DNA of 64,000 nucleotides from Marinomonas rhizomae (GTDB taxonomy: Bacteria > Pseudomonadota > Gammaproteobacteria > Pseudomonadales > Marinomonadaceae), in the NCBI RefSeq assembly GCF_024397855.1, contig NZ_CP073343.1, forward strand, positions 3,472,001 to 3,536,000. The letters are read 5' to 3'. The notes under the pieces were generated by a model. That model was given only the letters and a program-made list of their open reading frames with translations. It did no database searches and had not been told where the DNA came from. The stretch's first letter is position 1, and the number at the start of each line of letters is the position of its first letter. Of the stretch, positions 1 through 9,760 are shown one piece after another. A program made the translations under genes and the position numbers.

Positions 1-1
1 A

Positions 2-2155
2 TCCCTAACGACGGAGCAGCAAGCGCAGCTAAGTCAGTATTGTCAGGGATCCTATATTAACGCCTGGAAAACGAACGACGTCAAAGGGACAAACCTCAAA
101 GCGGACCTTATTGTTCGCGATAAAGACGGAGTCATTCACCTTCAAGGAGCTGCGGAAATTTTACAGCCACAATCTACTTTGTCTGCGAACAAAATAGAAG
201 GCATCCCAGATCAGTATTATCGAGCTACTGGCAATGTAACCTTGCGCGGTGAAAACCAACTGATTCGCAGTTCAAGCAGTTATATTGGAGATAATGATAA
301 TGAGCCAACAAAATTCAAAGACGCGAAGCTCCTTAGCTATGACAGTGGCGCACGTGTAGAAGCAAAATCCTTATCTCGTAGCCAAAATGGCGTCGTGTTT
401 ATTGAAGACGGCTTATTTACAACCTGTGAACCCAATCAAGAAAGCTGGAAGCTATACGGCAGTTCCATTGAACTGGATACAAAAAGCGGATTTGGAACCG
501 CAAAGCATGTACAAATTCGTATCGGTGAATTGCCTATTTTCTATTTTCCTTGGCTGCGTTTTCCAATAAACGATTCTCGTCAAACTGGATTTTTATTCCC
601 GAGCTTTGGCTATTCAGGGTCAGATAGCCTTAGCTTTTCAGTTCCCTTTTACTGGAATATTGCACCAAACTACGACGCTACAATCACGCCACAATTTATC
701 CAAAACAAGGGAGAAGGGGTTGACATAGAGTTTCGCCACTTAAGCCCTTATGGCGAAACCATTTATGAACAGTCTACTTTTTCAGATAATGACGAAGGCG
801 AGCAGACACTGTTAAAATTACAATCCACACAAAAATTTAACCAAAACTTCAATGCTGGTTTTGTATTAGAAGACAACCCAACAAAAGATAAATACCCAGA
901 AGCCAACAGCACGTCGATCGATGAAAAAGATCATTACGAACGTAGTGCATACTTTAGCTTTAACAGCGGTAACTTTCTTAATAAACTTACCTACTTAACT
1001 TATCAAACGCCCGATGACAAAGAAAATGAGCCATTTGAATGGTTACCACGTTTAGACAGCTCTTACCGGATAGCGACATCTCTTTTAGACTATAAAATTG
1101 ACACCCAATACACAGACTTTTATGACCCAGCAGAAGACAATTTTGATGGCCAACGCATTGCCGTTAGACAAGACTCAAAGTTGAATTTCAAAAATGCTTG
1201 GGGAAGCCTAACCACAGGTTTTTTAGCGCAATACCGTGACTATGACTTGCATGACTACAAAACAACTACAGACAGCGAAACATCAATTGGGCATATCAGT
1301 GGCTACATTGACTCATCGGTAATGTTTGAGCGTCGCTTGACGCTGAAAAGTAGCGTGTGGCGTCAAACACTTGAACCTCGCTTAAGCTACCTGAATTCTC
1401 CATTCCAATCACAAGATCAAATTCCTGTTTTTGATGCCAGCGAACCAACCATGACGTATTCTCAGGCATATAGCCACACTCGCTTTAACGGCAATGACCG
1501 AATTGGTGATACGGAACAAATTACACTTGGTTTAGAGAGTCGTCTGTATGATGAAAATAATAATGAAAAATGGTCATTTAAAGCCGGTCAGATCTTCTAT
1601 TTAGAAGACCGTTATGTTGGTATTAGTGGAAATACAATCAAAGGCTCAGCAGTTGACGATTCAAAGCGCAGTGACCTACTAACATCAGCTAATTACAATG
1701 GCAACCGCTATAGTCTGACTGGGAATGTGAATTACAACATGGACGACGACGAGGTCAATTTAGCGCAATTTATTACAGCCATGGAACCAATTGATGATGT
1801 AAAAATCAACTTAAGCTACCTGTATTCGATCAATAATATAAATGCAAAAAACGATGCAAAACAAGCAAGTGTTGGAGCAATTTTTCCAATAAATAACAAT
1901 TGGTCAGCCTTTACACAATACACTTATGACTTCTTAAAAGAAGACCTCACTAAACAAACAGCCGGACTAGGCTACGAAAACTGCTGCATCAAAGTATCAC
2001 TGAGTTATCAAGATTGGCTTGATGATGACAATATATTTGATAGAGGCATTTTTTTACAATTTATTTTACGTGGTTTAAGCACTGCAGGTCGAGCGAACGA
2101 AAACGCTAGCGGTATTGCCAATAACTATTGGAACCAAGGAAAAGTTGGATATTAA
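2..2155 (+). CDS. lptD: LPS-assembly protein LptD (5' truncated by window edge)
   Basis: Outer-membrane beta-barrel that, with LptE, inserts lipopolysaccharide into the outer leaflet. The reading frame is open from the first bases, so the signal peptide and start lie before the window; a TTG at 179 is internal. What remains shows the end of the N-terminal OstA/LptA-like jellyroll followed by the barrel (strand-rich, ending about residue 700). Four cysteines match the two disulfide pairs known in E. coli LptD: one in QYCQG near the left edge, one in FTTCEP, and the adjacent pair in ENCCIK near the C-terminus. surA starts 2 bp downstream; lptD-surA-pdxA-rsmA-apaGH is the usual gammaproteobacterial order. 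Identity is secure; only the 5' end is missing. Confidence 0.96.
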   Translation, partial: SLTTEQQAQLSQYCQGSYINAWKTNDVKGTNLKADLIVRDKDGVIHLQGAAEILQPQSTLSANKIEGIPDQYYRATGNVTLRGENQLIRSSSSYIGDNDNEPTKFKDAKLLSYDSGARVEAKSLSRSQNGVVFIEDGLFTTCEPNQESWKLYGSSIELDTKSGFGTAKHVQIRIGELPIFYFPWLRFPINDSRQTGFLFPSFGYSGSDSLSFSVPFYWNIAPNYDATITPQFIQNKGEGVDIEFRHLSPYGETIYEQSTFSDNDEGEQTLLKLQSTQKFNQNFNAGFVLEDNPTKDKYPEANSTSIDEKDHYERSAYFSFNSGNFLNKLTYLTYQTPDDKENEPFEWLPRLDSSYRIATSLLDYKIDTQYTDFYDPAEDNFDGQRIAVRQDSKLNFKNAWGSLTTGFLAQYRDYDLHDYKTTTDSETSIGHISGYIDSSVMFERRLTLKSSVWRQTLEPRLSYLNSPFQSQDQIPVFDASEPTMTYSQAYSHTRFNGNDRIGDTEQITLGLESRLYDENNNEKWSFKAGQIFYLEDRYVGISGNTIKGSAVDDSKRSDLLTSANYNGNRYSLTGNVNYNMDDDEVNLAQFITAMEPIDDVKINLSYLYSINNINAKNDAKQASVGAIFPINNNWSAFTQYTYDFLKEDLTKQTAGLGYENCCIKVSLSYQDWLDDDNIFDRGIFLQFILRGLSTAGRANENASGIANNYWNQGKVGY

Positions 2156-2157
2156 TC

Positions 2158-3408
2158 ATGAAGTTATTTTATTTTTTTACATTTATTTTATTTACACTGA
2201 TACCGCTACACGCACTGCATGCAGAACCTACAAAAATTGACGGTATAGCAGCCATTGTTGACTCTAAACCTATCTTAGAAAGCGACATTGTGAGCCGCTT
2301 TCAGATTGTGAAAGATCGAGTTCCTGGCGGCGTAATGACTGATAATATACACCGCCAAATACTCAACCAAATGATAGATGAAGCATTGCAGATTAATTAT
2401 GCTCGCAAAGTCGGCATGCGAGCCTCTAGCTCTGAAGTGGACAATGCCATCCTAGGCGTAGCGAAAAATATGAACCTAGACTTACAAGGCCTAAAGAATG
2501 TCCTTGCAAGCAAAGGCATTAATTACACACGCTACCGTGAGCAAATTGAACAAGAAATCCTAATTAACAACATAAAAAGAGAAATTGTTAAAAAGCGTAT
2601 CTCTATTTCTGACCAAGAAATTAACGACTACCTCAGCTCAGACACCAGCATCACAAAAGAAAAAGATCAGGTGCATCTGCGCCACTTGCTTATTCGCGCA
2701 AGCAACCCCGAAGAAGCAGCAGCAAAAATCAACAGCATTGCCAAAAACATAAGTTCTGAGAATGACTTTGTTCAACAAGCAATCGAAAACTCAGATGGCC
2801 AATTTGCCATTGAAGGTGGTGATTTGGGCTGGCGTCCACTCAATCAGTTGCCTCCGCTATTTGTACGAGCATTAGAAACTGAAAAAGGCCCACTAATTGG
2901 TCCCTTACAAAGTAATGCTGGCTTTCATCTTTTGTGGGTAATTGAGAAGCGCTCTCCAGATGTCACCCTGCAACAACAAACCAAAGCACGACATATCCTA
3001 GTTAGGGCAAATGAAATACGAAATATGGATCAAACCAAAGCCCTAGCAGATGAACTTTATAAAAAATTAGAAAACGGTGCGGACTTCGCTCAATTAGCCA
3101 AAGAATATAGCGAAGACCAAGGTTCAACGCTACAAGGTGGTGATTTGGGCTGGGTTACCCCAGGTACAATGGTCCCAGAGTTTGAAGACATGATGAAAAA
3201 AACCAGTGTCGGAGGTATCAGCAAACCATTCCGTACACAATTTGGCTGGCATATATTAGAAGTTGAAGGCCGCCGTGAAGCCGACATCAGCGACAAAGTG
3301 AAACGTAGCAATGCAGAACGCGCTTTAATGGCACAGAAACAAGATATCGTGCTTGGCAATTGGCTTGATGAGTTACGTGCTGACGCCTTTATTGACATTA
3401 AAAAATAA
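2158..3408 (+). CDS. surA: Periplasmic peptidyl-prolyl isomerase / chaperone SurA
   Basis: Periplasmic chaperone that escorts unfolded outer-membrane proteins, including LptD, to the BAM complex. ATG 2158 is chosen over an in-frame upstream ATG at 2128 that lies inside lptD, because it opens directly onto a signal peptide (about residues 1-22, hydrophobic, ending ALHA). After a helical N-terminal chaperone domain there are two parvulin domains: the first begins near residue 171 (HLRHLLIRA), the second near 275 (ARHILVRA). Each carries the typical GGDLGW segment. Length 416 aa is normal for the family. It starts 2 bp after lptD stops and is probably cotranscribed with it. Confidence 0.96.
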   Translation: MKLFYFFTFILFTLIPLHALHAEPTKIDGIAAIVDSKPILESDIVSRFQIVKDRVPGGVMTDNIHRQILNQMIDEALQINYARKVGMRASSSEVDNAILGVAKNMNLDLQGLKNVLASKGINYTRYREQIEQEILINNIKREIVKKRISISDQEINDYLSSDTSITKEKDQVHLRHLLIRASNPEEAAAKINSIAKNISSENDFVQQAIENSDGQFAIEGGDLGWRPLNQLPPLFVRALETEKGPLIGPLQSNAGFHLLWVIEKRSPDVTLQQQTKARHILVRANEIRNMDQTKALADELYKKLENGADFAQLAKEYSEDQGSTLQGGDLGWVTPGTMVPEFEDMMKKTSVGGISKPFRTQFGWHILEVEGRREADISDKVKRSNAERALMAQKQDIVLGNWLDELRADAFIDIKK

Positions 3409-3417
3409 GAGAAAACA

Positions 3418-4437
3418 ATGGCACATAATCCGGTAGAGTCATTCCCCATTATTGCCATTACCTCTGGTGAACCCGCAGGTATCGGCCCAGATATTATTTT
3501 AACGGCTTTAAACGAGCAGACATTCTCTGCTCGTTTAATTATCCTCGCGGACCCAGAATTACTGAAAGAAAGAGCGTTAGCTTTAGGTATTACGGCAGAC
3601 ATTCAAACACTCAACAAACCAGGAGATGCCAAAGCACATAAGCAAGGTACTATTAGCGTCTTGCCAATACAAATGGCGAAAAAAGCCACGGCAGGCACTC
3701 TGGATATTGCGAACTCTGCCTATGTTTTAGAAACCTTGAAACAAGCGGGAGAAGGCTGCATTCGAAAAGAGTTTGATGCCATTGTTACGCCGCCTGTTCA
3801 CAAGGGTATTTTGTGCGAAACTGGTGTACACTTTTCTGGGCACACTGAGTTCTTTCAAGCCCAATGCCAGTCTCCTCATGTTGTCATGATGCTAGCGACA
3901 GAAGCTATGAAGGTAGCACTAGTAACCACTCACCTACCTTTAAAAGATGTTTCTGCAGCCATTACAGAACAAAGTATAAGCCTTGTAGTGAAAGCACTAA
4001 ACCAAGATCTCCAAGAGAAATTTGGCGTTGCACAACCTAAAATTTTAGTTTGTGGGCTAAATCCTCATGCAGGTGAAGATGGTCACCTTGGCCGAGAAGA
4101 AATTGACGTTATCATTCCGACACTCAATAAGCTGCGCCAAGAGGGTTTAAACCTAATAGGACCGCTACCAGCAGACACACTGTTCACACCAAAATACCTA
4201 AATGATGCCGACTGCGCCTTGGCTATGTATCACGATCAAGGCTTACCTGTGTTAAAATACTCAGGTTTTGGTAATGCCGTAAATATTACTTTAGGCTTAC
4301 CCATTATTCGGACATCCGTCGACCACGGCACAGCCATTGATTTGGCTGGCACAGGCAAAGCAAATAACGGCAGCCTTAAAGTGGCCATTCAACATGCTAT
4401 TAACATGGCAAATAACGCGAAAAAGTTTTCTAAATGA
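3418..4437 (+). CDS. pdxA: 4-hydroxythreonine-4-phosphate dehydrogenase
   Basis: Oxidises 4-phosphohydroxy-L-threonine to the unstable amino-ketone used for pyridoxal phosphate synthesis in the DXP-dependent vitamin B6 pathway. The early motif SGEPAGIGPD and three metal-binding histidine contexts are visible: GHTEFF near residue 141, NPHAGEDGH near 215 and YHDQGLP near 270. The 339-residue length fits PdxA (about 330). It starts 9 bp after surA, and its TGA overlaps the ATG of rsmA (ATGA), which suggests translational coupling. Confidence 0.96.
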   Translation: MAHNPVESFPIIAITSGEPAGIGPDIILTALNEQTFSARLIILADPELLKERALALGITADIQTLNKPGDAKAHKQGTISVLPIQMAKKATAGTLDIANSAYVLETLKQAGEGCIRKEFDAIVTPPVHKGILCETGVHFSGHTEFFQAQCQSPHVVMMLATEAMKVALVTTHLPLKDVSAAITEQSISLVVKALNQDLQEKFGVAQPKILVCGLNPHAGEDGHLGREEIDVIIPTLNKLRQEGLNLIGPLPADTLFTPKYLNDADCALAMYHDQGLPVLKYSGFGNAVNITLGLPIIRTSVDHGTAIDLAGTGKANNGSLKVAIQHAINMANNAKKFSK

Positions 4438-5234
4438 GCAAACCACAACCCCATAAAGCCAGAAAAAGATTCGGCCAAAACTTCCTTCATGATCACGGTG
4501 TTATTCGACGCATTGTAGCCTGTATTGGACCTAAAAAAGGTCAGCGTATCGTTGAGATCGGGCCCGGTAAAGGCGCACTAACGGAAGGTATTATCAGTGT
4601 CACTGAGCGCATGGATGTCGTTGAGCTTGATCGAGACCTGATCCCTATTTTAAAAGTGAATCTGTTTCGCTTCCCTGAACTTACTGTTCATGAAGCCGAT
4701 GCGATGAAGTTTGACTTCACCTCCCTAAGAACAGAAGAACAAGCTATTCGCGTTGTAGGCAACTTACCTTACAACATATCAACTCCGCTTATTTTTCACT
4801 TATTAAGCCAAGCGGATGCGATTGAAGACATGCACTTCATGCTTCAGAAAGAAGTTGTCGATCGTTTAGCAGCACGCCCTGGCGACAGCTTATATGGTCG
4901 TTTAAGTGTTATGGCTCAGTATTATTGTGCTGTCGAATCACTATTCATCGTTGGGCCAGAATCCTTTGACCCCGCGCCGAAAGTGGATTCTGCGATTGTC
5001 AGAATGACACCTCACAAAATACTGCCTTACCCAGTAAGCAACATCAAAATGCTCGAAGATATGGTAAGAATCGGCTTCCAGCAACGTCGCAAAACCCTGC
5101 GTAATAACTACAAAGGCGTTTTAGACAATGAAGACTTTGCCGCACTGAACATTGATCCGACACTGCGCCCAGAAAGATTAGACGTAGAAGACTTTGTTCG
5201 AATCACCAACTACGTCCTCAAAAAGGAAGGGTAA
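4434..5234 (+). CDS. rsmA: 16S rRNA (adenine1518-N6/adenine1519-N6)-dimethyltransferase
   Basis: Dimethylates two adjacent adenosines in the 3'-terminal hairpin of 16S rRNA during late 30S assembly; also known as KsgA. The N-terminal RKRFGQNFLHD, the SAM-binding loop EIGPGKGALT (about residue 41) and the catalytic motif NLPYNIS (about residue 110) are diagnostic. The C-terminal part has the QRRKTLRNN segment. The start overlaps the pdxA stop by 4 nt, and apaG begins directly after the stop codon. Confidence 0.97.
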   Translation: MSKPQPHKARKRFGQNFLHDHGVIRRIVACIGPKKGQRIVEIGPGKGALTEGIISVTERMDVVELDRDLIPILKVNLFRFPELTVHEADAMKFDFTSLRTEEQAIRVVGNLPYNISTPLIFHLLSQADAIEDMHFMLQKEVVDRLAARPGDSLYGRLSVMAQYYCAVESLFIVGPESFDPAPKVDSAIVRMTPHKILPYPVSNIKMLEDMVRIGFQQRRKTLRNNYKGVLDNEDFAALNIDPTLRPERLDVEDFVRITNYVLKKEG

Positions 5235-5609
5235 ATGCAAAAATATGATGTCGTGGTTTCCGTTCGCACAGAATACTTAGCAAATCAATCAACACCAGCT
5301 GAATCACGCTATGTTTTTGCTTATCATATATCTATTACCAACTGCGGAACCGAATCAGCCAAACTTCAAACTCGTCATTGGATAATCACCGATGGCAACG
5401 AACAAGTTCAAGAAGTCAAAGGCAGCGGCGTCATTGGAGAATACCCATATTTGGGACCTGGTGAATCATTTCATTACACCAGCGGTACAGTGATGGAAAC
5501 TGTGGTTGGTAGCATGCAAGGCAGCTATCAGTTTCTGGCCGATGATGGCACAGAGTTCAAAGCCCCTATTCGTCCGTTCACCTTGTCCGTTCCAAACCAG
5601 GTTCACTGA
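5235..5609 (+). CDS. apaG: ApaG protein
   Basis: Small beta-sandwich (fibronectin-III-like) protein of the CorD/ApaG family; its biochemical role is unclear. The 124 residues include the conserved VRTEYL, YHISITN, RHWIITDGN and GPGESFHYTSG segments. The ATG abuts the rsmA stop codon with no spacer, and apaH follows after 8 bp, the canonical rsmA-apaG-apaH arrangement. Confidence 0.95.
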   Translation: MQKYDVVVSVRTEYLANQSTPAESRYVFAYHISITNCGTESAKLQTRHWIITDGNEQVQEVKGSGVIGEYPYLGPGESFHYTSGTVMETVVGSMQGSYQFLADDGTEFKAPIRPFTLSVPNQVH

Positions 5610-5617
5610 GGCTATCT

Positions 5618-6445
5618 ATGGCAACCTATGTTATTGGTGATTTACAAGGCTGTCTGACGCCTCTTGTTCAGCTATTAGAACAAATCAATTACCACCCCGA
5701 GCAAGATAAACTTTGGTTCGCTGGGGATTTAATCAACCGCGGTGAGGAATCATTAGAAACACTGCGTTTCATCAAATCTTTAGGCAATAATGCGACCGTA
5801 GTTTTAGGTAATCATGACCTTCATTTACTCGCTGTATCTCATGGCTACGGACAGCTGAAACGTGGCGATACGCTGGCAGAAATACTCACTGCTGGCGATC
5901 GTGATGATTTGATGAATTGGTTACGCAATCAACCTCTCTTTCATTATGATGAGCAACTTAATACCGTTATGACTCATGCAGGTATTCCACCTTGCTGGGA
6001 TTTAATACAGGCACAAGCTCTAGCCAAAGAAGTCGAAGATAAACTGAAATCAGACAGTGTTGATGAATTTTTTGCCACCATGTATGGTAATAAGCCAAAT
6101 AAATGGAGCGACGACCTAACAGGGCTGGATCGCCTTCGTGCGATTACCAATTATCTAACTCGCATGCGATTCTGCGATGAAAGCAGTAAGCTCGATCTAG
6201 AATCAAAAGAAGGCATCAACACAGCCGCGAAAGGCTACGCACCATGGTTTAACTACCCAACAAACGTACCTGAAAACTGCCACATTGTTTTCGGTCACTG
6301 GGCCGCACTAGAAGGCAAAACCCAGAAAGAACGCATTCATGCACTTGATACGGGTTGCGTCTGGGGTGGGAGCCTGACCGCATTACGCCTTGAAGACAGA
6401 CATCGCTTCAGTACACCTTGCACAATTAATCGGAAGAACTCATGA
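5618..6445 (+). CDS. apaH: Diadenosine tetraphosphatase (symmetrical)
   Basis: Hydrolyses Ap4A and related dinucleoside polyphosphates to two NDPs; also known to remove NpnN caps from RNA. The metallophosphoesterase signature is intact: GDLQG at residues 7-11, GDLINRG and GNHDLH, followed by a later GHWAALEG. Length 275 aa is normal. Its TGA overlaps the ATG of glpE (ATGA). Confidence 0.96.
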   Translation: MATYVIGDLQGCLTPLVQLLEQINYHPEQDKLWFAGDLINRGEESLETLRFIKSLGNNATVVLGNHDLHLLAVSHGYGQLKRGDTLAEILTAGDRDDLMNWLRNQPLFHYDEQLNTVMTHAGIPPCWDLIQAQALAKEVEDKLKSDSVDEFFATMYGNKPNKWSDDLTGLDRLRAITNYLTRMRFCDESSKLDLESKEGINTAAKGYAPWFNYPTNVPENCHIVFGHWAALEGKTQKERIHALDTGCVWGGSLTALRLEDRHRFSTPCTINRKNS

Positions 6446-6762
6446 CTTACACTTGTATCGACATCGCTGACGCTCTACCAATCATTGAAAGTAACGCTGC
6501 TGTCGTAGATATCCGTGACTTGGTTAGCTTTGAAAATAGCCACATGACAAATGCTATTAACCTTACCAATGACAACGTTCAAAATTTCATTGATAACACA
6601 GATAAAAACCAACCCGTTATTGTCTGCTGTTATCACGGCAATAGCAGCAAGGGTGCGGCAGAATACCTAGCCTCTCAGGGCTTTAAAGAAGTTTACTCTT
6701 TAAATGGCGGCTTTAGTCAATGGAGCGCAATGTTCCCAGACCAATGCGAGACAGGTAACTAA
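6442..6762 (+). CDS. glpE: Thiosulfate sulfurtransferase GlpE (single-domain rhodanese)
   Basis: Transfers the sulfane sulfur of thiosulfate to cyanide or thioredoxin in the cytoplasm. It is a single 106-residue rhodanese domain. The active-site loop reads CYHGNSS, which matches the GlpE subfamily. Its start overlaps the apaH stop, and cca follows after 6 bp, so it probably belongs to the same transcript. In many relatives glpE sits in this position rather than in a glp regulon. Confidence 0.92.
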   Translation: MTYTCIDIADALPIIESNAAVVDIRDLVSFENSHMTNAINLTNDNVQNFIDNTDKNQPVIVCCYHGNSSKGAAEYLASQGFKEVYSLNGGFSQWSAMFPDQCETGN

Positions 6763-6768
6763 ATAACA

Positions 6769-7866
6769 ATGTCACCCTCTTATCAAGTCTACCTCGTAGG
6801 CGGCGCTGTCAGAGACGCGCTACTTGAACTTCCAGTGATCGACCATGACTGGGTCGTCACAGGCGCAACACCAGAACAGCTTGAAAGAAAAGGGTTTCAA
6901 CAAGTAGGAAAACAATTTCCTGTTTTCCTACATCCTAAAAGCAAAGAAGAATACGCCCTTGCCCGCAAAGAAAAAAAGCAAGGCGAAGGCTATACTGGAT
7001 TTATCTGCGATTTCTCTCCAGATATCAGCTTAGAAGAAGATTTAGAGCGACGAGATCTGACCATCAACGCCATCGCACAAGATAAAAATGGCACCTTAAT
7101 CGATCCATTTAATGGTCAACAAGACTTGCTCGACCGAGTGTTTCGTCACGTATCCGAAGCCTTCATAGAAGACCCACTACGCGTATTACGAGTCGCTCGT
7201 TTTGCAGCACGCTTCCAACATTTTGGCTTTACCATCGCACCAGAAACCCTATCTTTGATGCAAAAAATTAGCGACTCAGGTGAACTATCAACATTGAGTG
7301 CAGAACGTATTTGGAAAGAGCTAGAAAAAGCACTAACCACTCGCCATGCCGATGTTTTTTTCTCTGTTTTAAAAGAAGCAAATGCATTAGAAACCCTGTT
7401 TCCAGGATTTATTTGGGGGAACAATAAAACACTCACAGACACATTAAATCAGGTAGAGCTGACACCCGCTCAGCGCTGGGCCATTCTTTGTAAAGACACA
7501 CCACTAGCAAAACTTACTCAACTTCATCAGCGTATTCGTTGCCCCAACCAGTTTAAGATTCTCGCAGAACAAACCCGCTCTTTTTTAGAAAACCAATGCA
7601 TTCCGATGGATTCTGTTGCGTGGGAAAACTGGTTAACGTCTGTTAATGCCATAAAAAAACCTCAACCATTTATATTACTGATTGAGGTTTTAAGCCATTT
7701 AACCAACAGCAAAATTGAGCATTGGCAACTACTACGAAACACAACGGCGACAATCAATGCGGCTGGTTTAATTAAACAAGGCTTAAGCGGCGCTGAACTG
7801 GGCCAAGCACTGAAAAAGGTGCGCGCCGAAGCGTTAGATAAAACCCTATCGCCACTTATATCCTAA
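6769..7866 (+). CDS. cca: CCA-adding enzyme (tRNA nucleotidyltransferase), form without HD domain
   Basis: Adds or repairs the 3'-terminal CCA of tRNAs without a template. Class II nucleotidyltransferase motifs are clear: VGGAVRD at about residues 10-16, the metal-binding DHDW around 25, and [10 protein letters not shown] near residue 94. The protein is 365 residues, whereas the E. coli enzyme is about 412 with a C-terminal HD phosphohydrolase domain. I see no HD motif here, so this is the shorter nucleotidyltransferase-only form. It is last in the plus-strand run and converges on folB, with an 8-bp inverted repeat (7884-7891/7908-7915) between the two. Confidence 0.94.
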   Translation: MSPSYQVYLVGGAVRDALLELPVIDHDWVVTGATPEQLERKGFQQVGKQFPVFLHPKSKEEYALARKEKKQGEGYTGFICDFSPDISLEEDLERRDLTINAIAQDKNGTLIDPFNGQQDLLDRVFRHVSEAFIEDPLRVLRVARFAARFQHFGFTIAPETLSLMQKISDSGELSTLSAERIWKELEKALTTRHADVFFSVLKEANALETLFPGFIWGNNKTLTDTLNQVELTPAQRWAILCKDTPLAKLTQLHQRIRCPNQFKILAEQTRSFLENQCIPMDSVAWENWLTSVNAIKKPQPFILLIEVLSHLTNSKIEHWQLLRNTTATINAAGLIKQGLSGAELGQALKKVRAEALDKTLSPLIS

Positions 7867-7904
7867 TACTGGACCACCTGCTCTCACTTACGAATGCTTA
7901 ACAT

Positions 7905-8270
7905 CTAGTAAGTGACGGCAGACTTTCGATGAATTTTCACGCCAACTGCCTGCGCTGCAGAAACAGCACCCGGCTTACGCAAGGTCAAGGTGACAGCATT
8001 CAACTTAAACTGCCCAATCAACTCTCCGACCAAATGCTCGGCCAAGGTTTCAATTAACTCAAATTGACGTTCAGCACAAAATGCCAAAATATAATTTGAG
8101 ATAGCCTCATAATCTAGCGTCTTAGCAAGATCGTCCGTTTCAGCTGGAACTCGGTTGTCATGCTCCATTTCCAAATCAAACACTAAATCCTGTTGAATCT
8201 TTTTTTCCCACTCATACACGCCTATTACGGCCTGCGTTTTGAGACCTTCAATAAAGACCAAGTCTTTCAT
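7905..8270 (-). CDS. folB: Dihydroneopterin aldolase
   Basis: Converts 7,8-dihydroneopterin to 6-hydroxymethyl-dihydropterin and glycolaldehyde in folate synthesis. The 121-residue protein starts KDLVFIEGLKTQAVIGVY(E)WE, the standard FolB N-terminus, and has the expected length. It starts 1 bp after tsaD ends, so the two are cotranscribed. Another folate gene, folP, is in the window at 35199-36032. Confidence 0.95.
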   Translation of the reverse strand: MKDLVFIEGLKTQAVIGVYEWEKKIQQDLVFDLEMEHDNRVPAETDDLAKTLDYEAISNYILAFCAERQFELIETLAEHLVGELIGQFKLNAVTLTLRKPGAVSAAQAVGVKIHRKSAVTY

Positions 8271-8271
8271 A

Positions 8272-9309
8272 TTAAGATTCCTTCAAAGATGGCAATTCAG
8301 ACAAAGGCCAGCGGGCACGTATCGATAAACTCAATTCCGAAGATTGACCATTTACTAAACGCTGCGCACCTGCATAAGCGATCATAGCACCATTATCGGT
8401 ACAAAATTCTGGTCGCGCATAGAACACACTGGCCTTAATTTTTTTCAACTGGCTTTCAAGCTGTTCACGTAAGCGCTGATTTGCACTTACGCCACCGGCA
8501 ATAATTAGTTGTTTCAGCCCTTCCGCTTCCAAAGCTCGACGACATTTAATTACCAAGGTATCAACCACTGCAGTTTCAAACGCTAATGCGGCATCCGCTT
8601 TAAACTGCTCATCACAACGATCGTTATCCAATGCATCATGAACGGCCGTCAAAAACGCCGTTTTCAAACCACTAAAACTAAAATCCAAGCCTGGGCGATC
8701 AGTCATAGGGCGAGGGAATTTCAACCCTGACTTTGGATCACCCTTTTTTGCCAAGGCAGCTATCTGTGGGCCACCGGGGTAAGGTAAACCTATCATTTTT
8801 GCCGCTTTATCAAAGGCCTCACCAGCGGCATCATCAAGTGATTGACCTAATAAACGATATTCACCAATACCATCCACTCGAACCAATTGAGTGTGCCCAC
8901 CAGAAACCAGTAAAGCAATAAACGGCATCGCTGGTTGAGACTCTTCTAACATAGGTGCTAAAAGATGACCTTCCATGTGATGCACACCCAAAGCAGGAAT
9001 ACCTAACGCATACGCTAAAGAGCGACCAATTGTGGCGCCAGCCATCAAAGCACCAACCAAACCTGGGCCACTGGTATAAGCAATCGCATCCAATTCTGAC
9101 TTTTTCATTCCCGCTTCTTGTAATACTTCATCAATAAGAGGCAAGGTCTTACGAACATGATCACGAGACGCTAATTCAGGCACCACACCACCGTACTCAG
9201 CATGCTGCGCTATTTGAGAATAAATCTTGTGGGCCAACAAGCCATTTTCAGTATCGTAAATCGCGATACCTGTCTCGTCACAAGAGGTTTCTAATCCCAA
9301 TACTTTCAT
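8272..9309 (-). CDS. tsaD: tRNA threonylcarbamoyladenosine synthase subunit TsaD
   Basis: Transfers threonylcarbamoyl to A37 of ANN-decoding tRNAs, working with TsaB and TsaE. The frame is open to 9363, but the family start is the ATG at 9309, giving the conserved [13 protein letters not shown]; the extra 18 upstream residues are not family-like. The metal-binding HMEGH (about residues 110-115), SGGHTQLV and the late ASN(C)-type ATPase motif [10 protein letters not shown] are present. Length is 345 aa. It is divergent from rpsU, as in most gammaproteobacteria. Confidence 0.96.
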   Translation of the reverse strand: MKVLGLETSCDETGIAIYDTENGLLAHKIYSQIAQHAEYGGVVPELASRDHVRKTLPLIDEVLQEAGMKKSELDAIAYTSGPGLVGALMAGATIGRSLAYALGIPALGVHHMEGHLLAPMLEESQPAMPFIALLVSGGHTQLVRVDGIGEYRLLGQSLDDAAGEAFDKAAKMIGLPYPGGPQIAALAKKGDPKSGLKFPRPMTDRPGLDFSFSGLKTAFLTAVHDALDNDRCDEQFKADAALAFETAVVDTLVIKCRRALEAEGLKQLIIAGGVSANQRLREQLESQLKKIKASVFYARPEFCTDNGAMIAYAGAQRLVNGQSSELSLSIRARWPLSELPSLKES

Positions 9310-9408
9310 TAGAATAATCTCATCAATAATTTGAGCGCATTGTACCCTATCTATCTCGACCATTGCAGAGCAAAGAGCGACTTCCTTAGCAAACTACCCA
9401 AATGAAAT

Positions 9409-9437
9409 TAGACATGCCAAAGTAAAAGCATTATAAT
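9409..9437 (+). promoter_or_regulatory. Sigma-70 promoter candidate, distal to rpsU
   Basis: TAGACA (9409-9414), 17-bp spacer, then a perfect TATAAT (9432-9437). It points to rpsU but lies more than 300 bp upstream of the rpsU ATG. Confidence 0.5.
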
Positions 9438-9676
9438 GCGCGCGTTTTAAATGTTTAAATTAAAAGGCAGGTGATTTTTCTAGTTTGGCACATAGCTACT
9501 GATGTAAGCACTTCTTATATTTCGTGCTTCTTATGTAAATGATATGGCGATCCAAACACCCTCTTAAAGAATGAATACAGTTACAGACGCGACAATAGTC
9601 TGTTCAGGGTTGGGCTTTTTTTAGCCTAGAAAAATCGATCCATAGCGGATCACACTCTGTTCAACAAAAGCGCGCT

Positions 9677-9704
9677 TTGAAAGCCCAATAAATACGGGTA
9701 TGAT
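9677..9704 (+). promoter_or_regulatory. Sigma-70 promoter candidate, proximal to rpsU
   Basis: TTGAAA (9677-9682), 16-bp spacer, TATGAT (9699-9704). It is about 55 bp upstream of the rpsU start and is probably the main promoter of the rpsU-yqeY-dnaG unit. Confidence 0.5.
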
Positions 9705-9760
9705 TCACGCCGTTTTTGTGAATGCTTAAACTTTAAAAAAATATTATTGAAGGTAATAAC

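Larger units (their letters stand above)
9310..9760. other. tsaD-rpsU intergenic region (451 bp)
   Basis: Contains two plus-strand promoter candidates, listed separately, and a stretch after the first that could be a long rpsU leader or a small RNA. It includes an ACAGAC...GTCTGT inverted repeat at about 9575-9605 and GGCT-T5-AGCC near 9614-9628. Nothing convincingly protein-coding is present; a 17-codon ATG frame at 9571 has no ribosome binding site. Confidence 0.6.

Noticed and set aside
3090-3602. 170-codon minus-strand frame across surA/pdxA
   Set aside because: It is antisense to two secure genes and has a Ser/Pro/Asn-rich composition typical of reverse-frame translation.
9485-9500. TTGGCAC resembling a sigma-54 -24 element upstream of rpsU
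   Set aside because: The -12 position at the required spacing reads CT, not GC, and no activator gene is nearby.
9571-9624. 17-codon ATG frame in the tsaD-rpsU gap
   Set aside because: No ribosome binding site, and it ends in a T-rich run; coding is unlikely.
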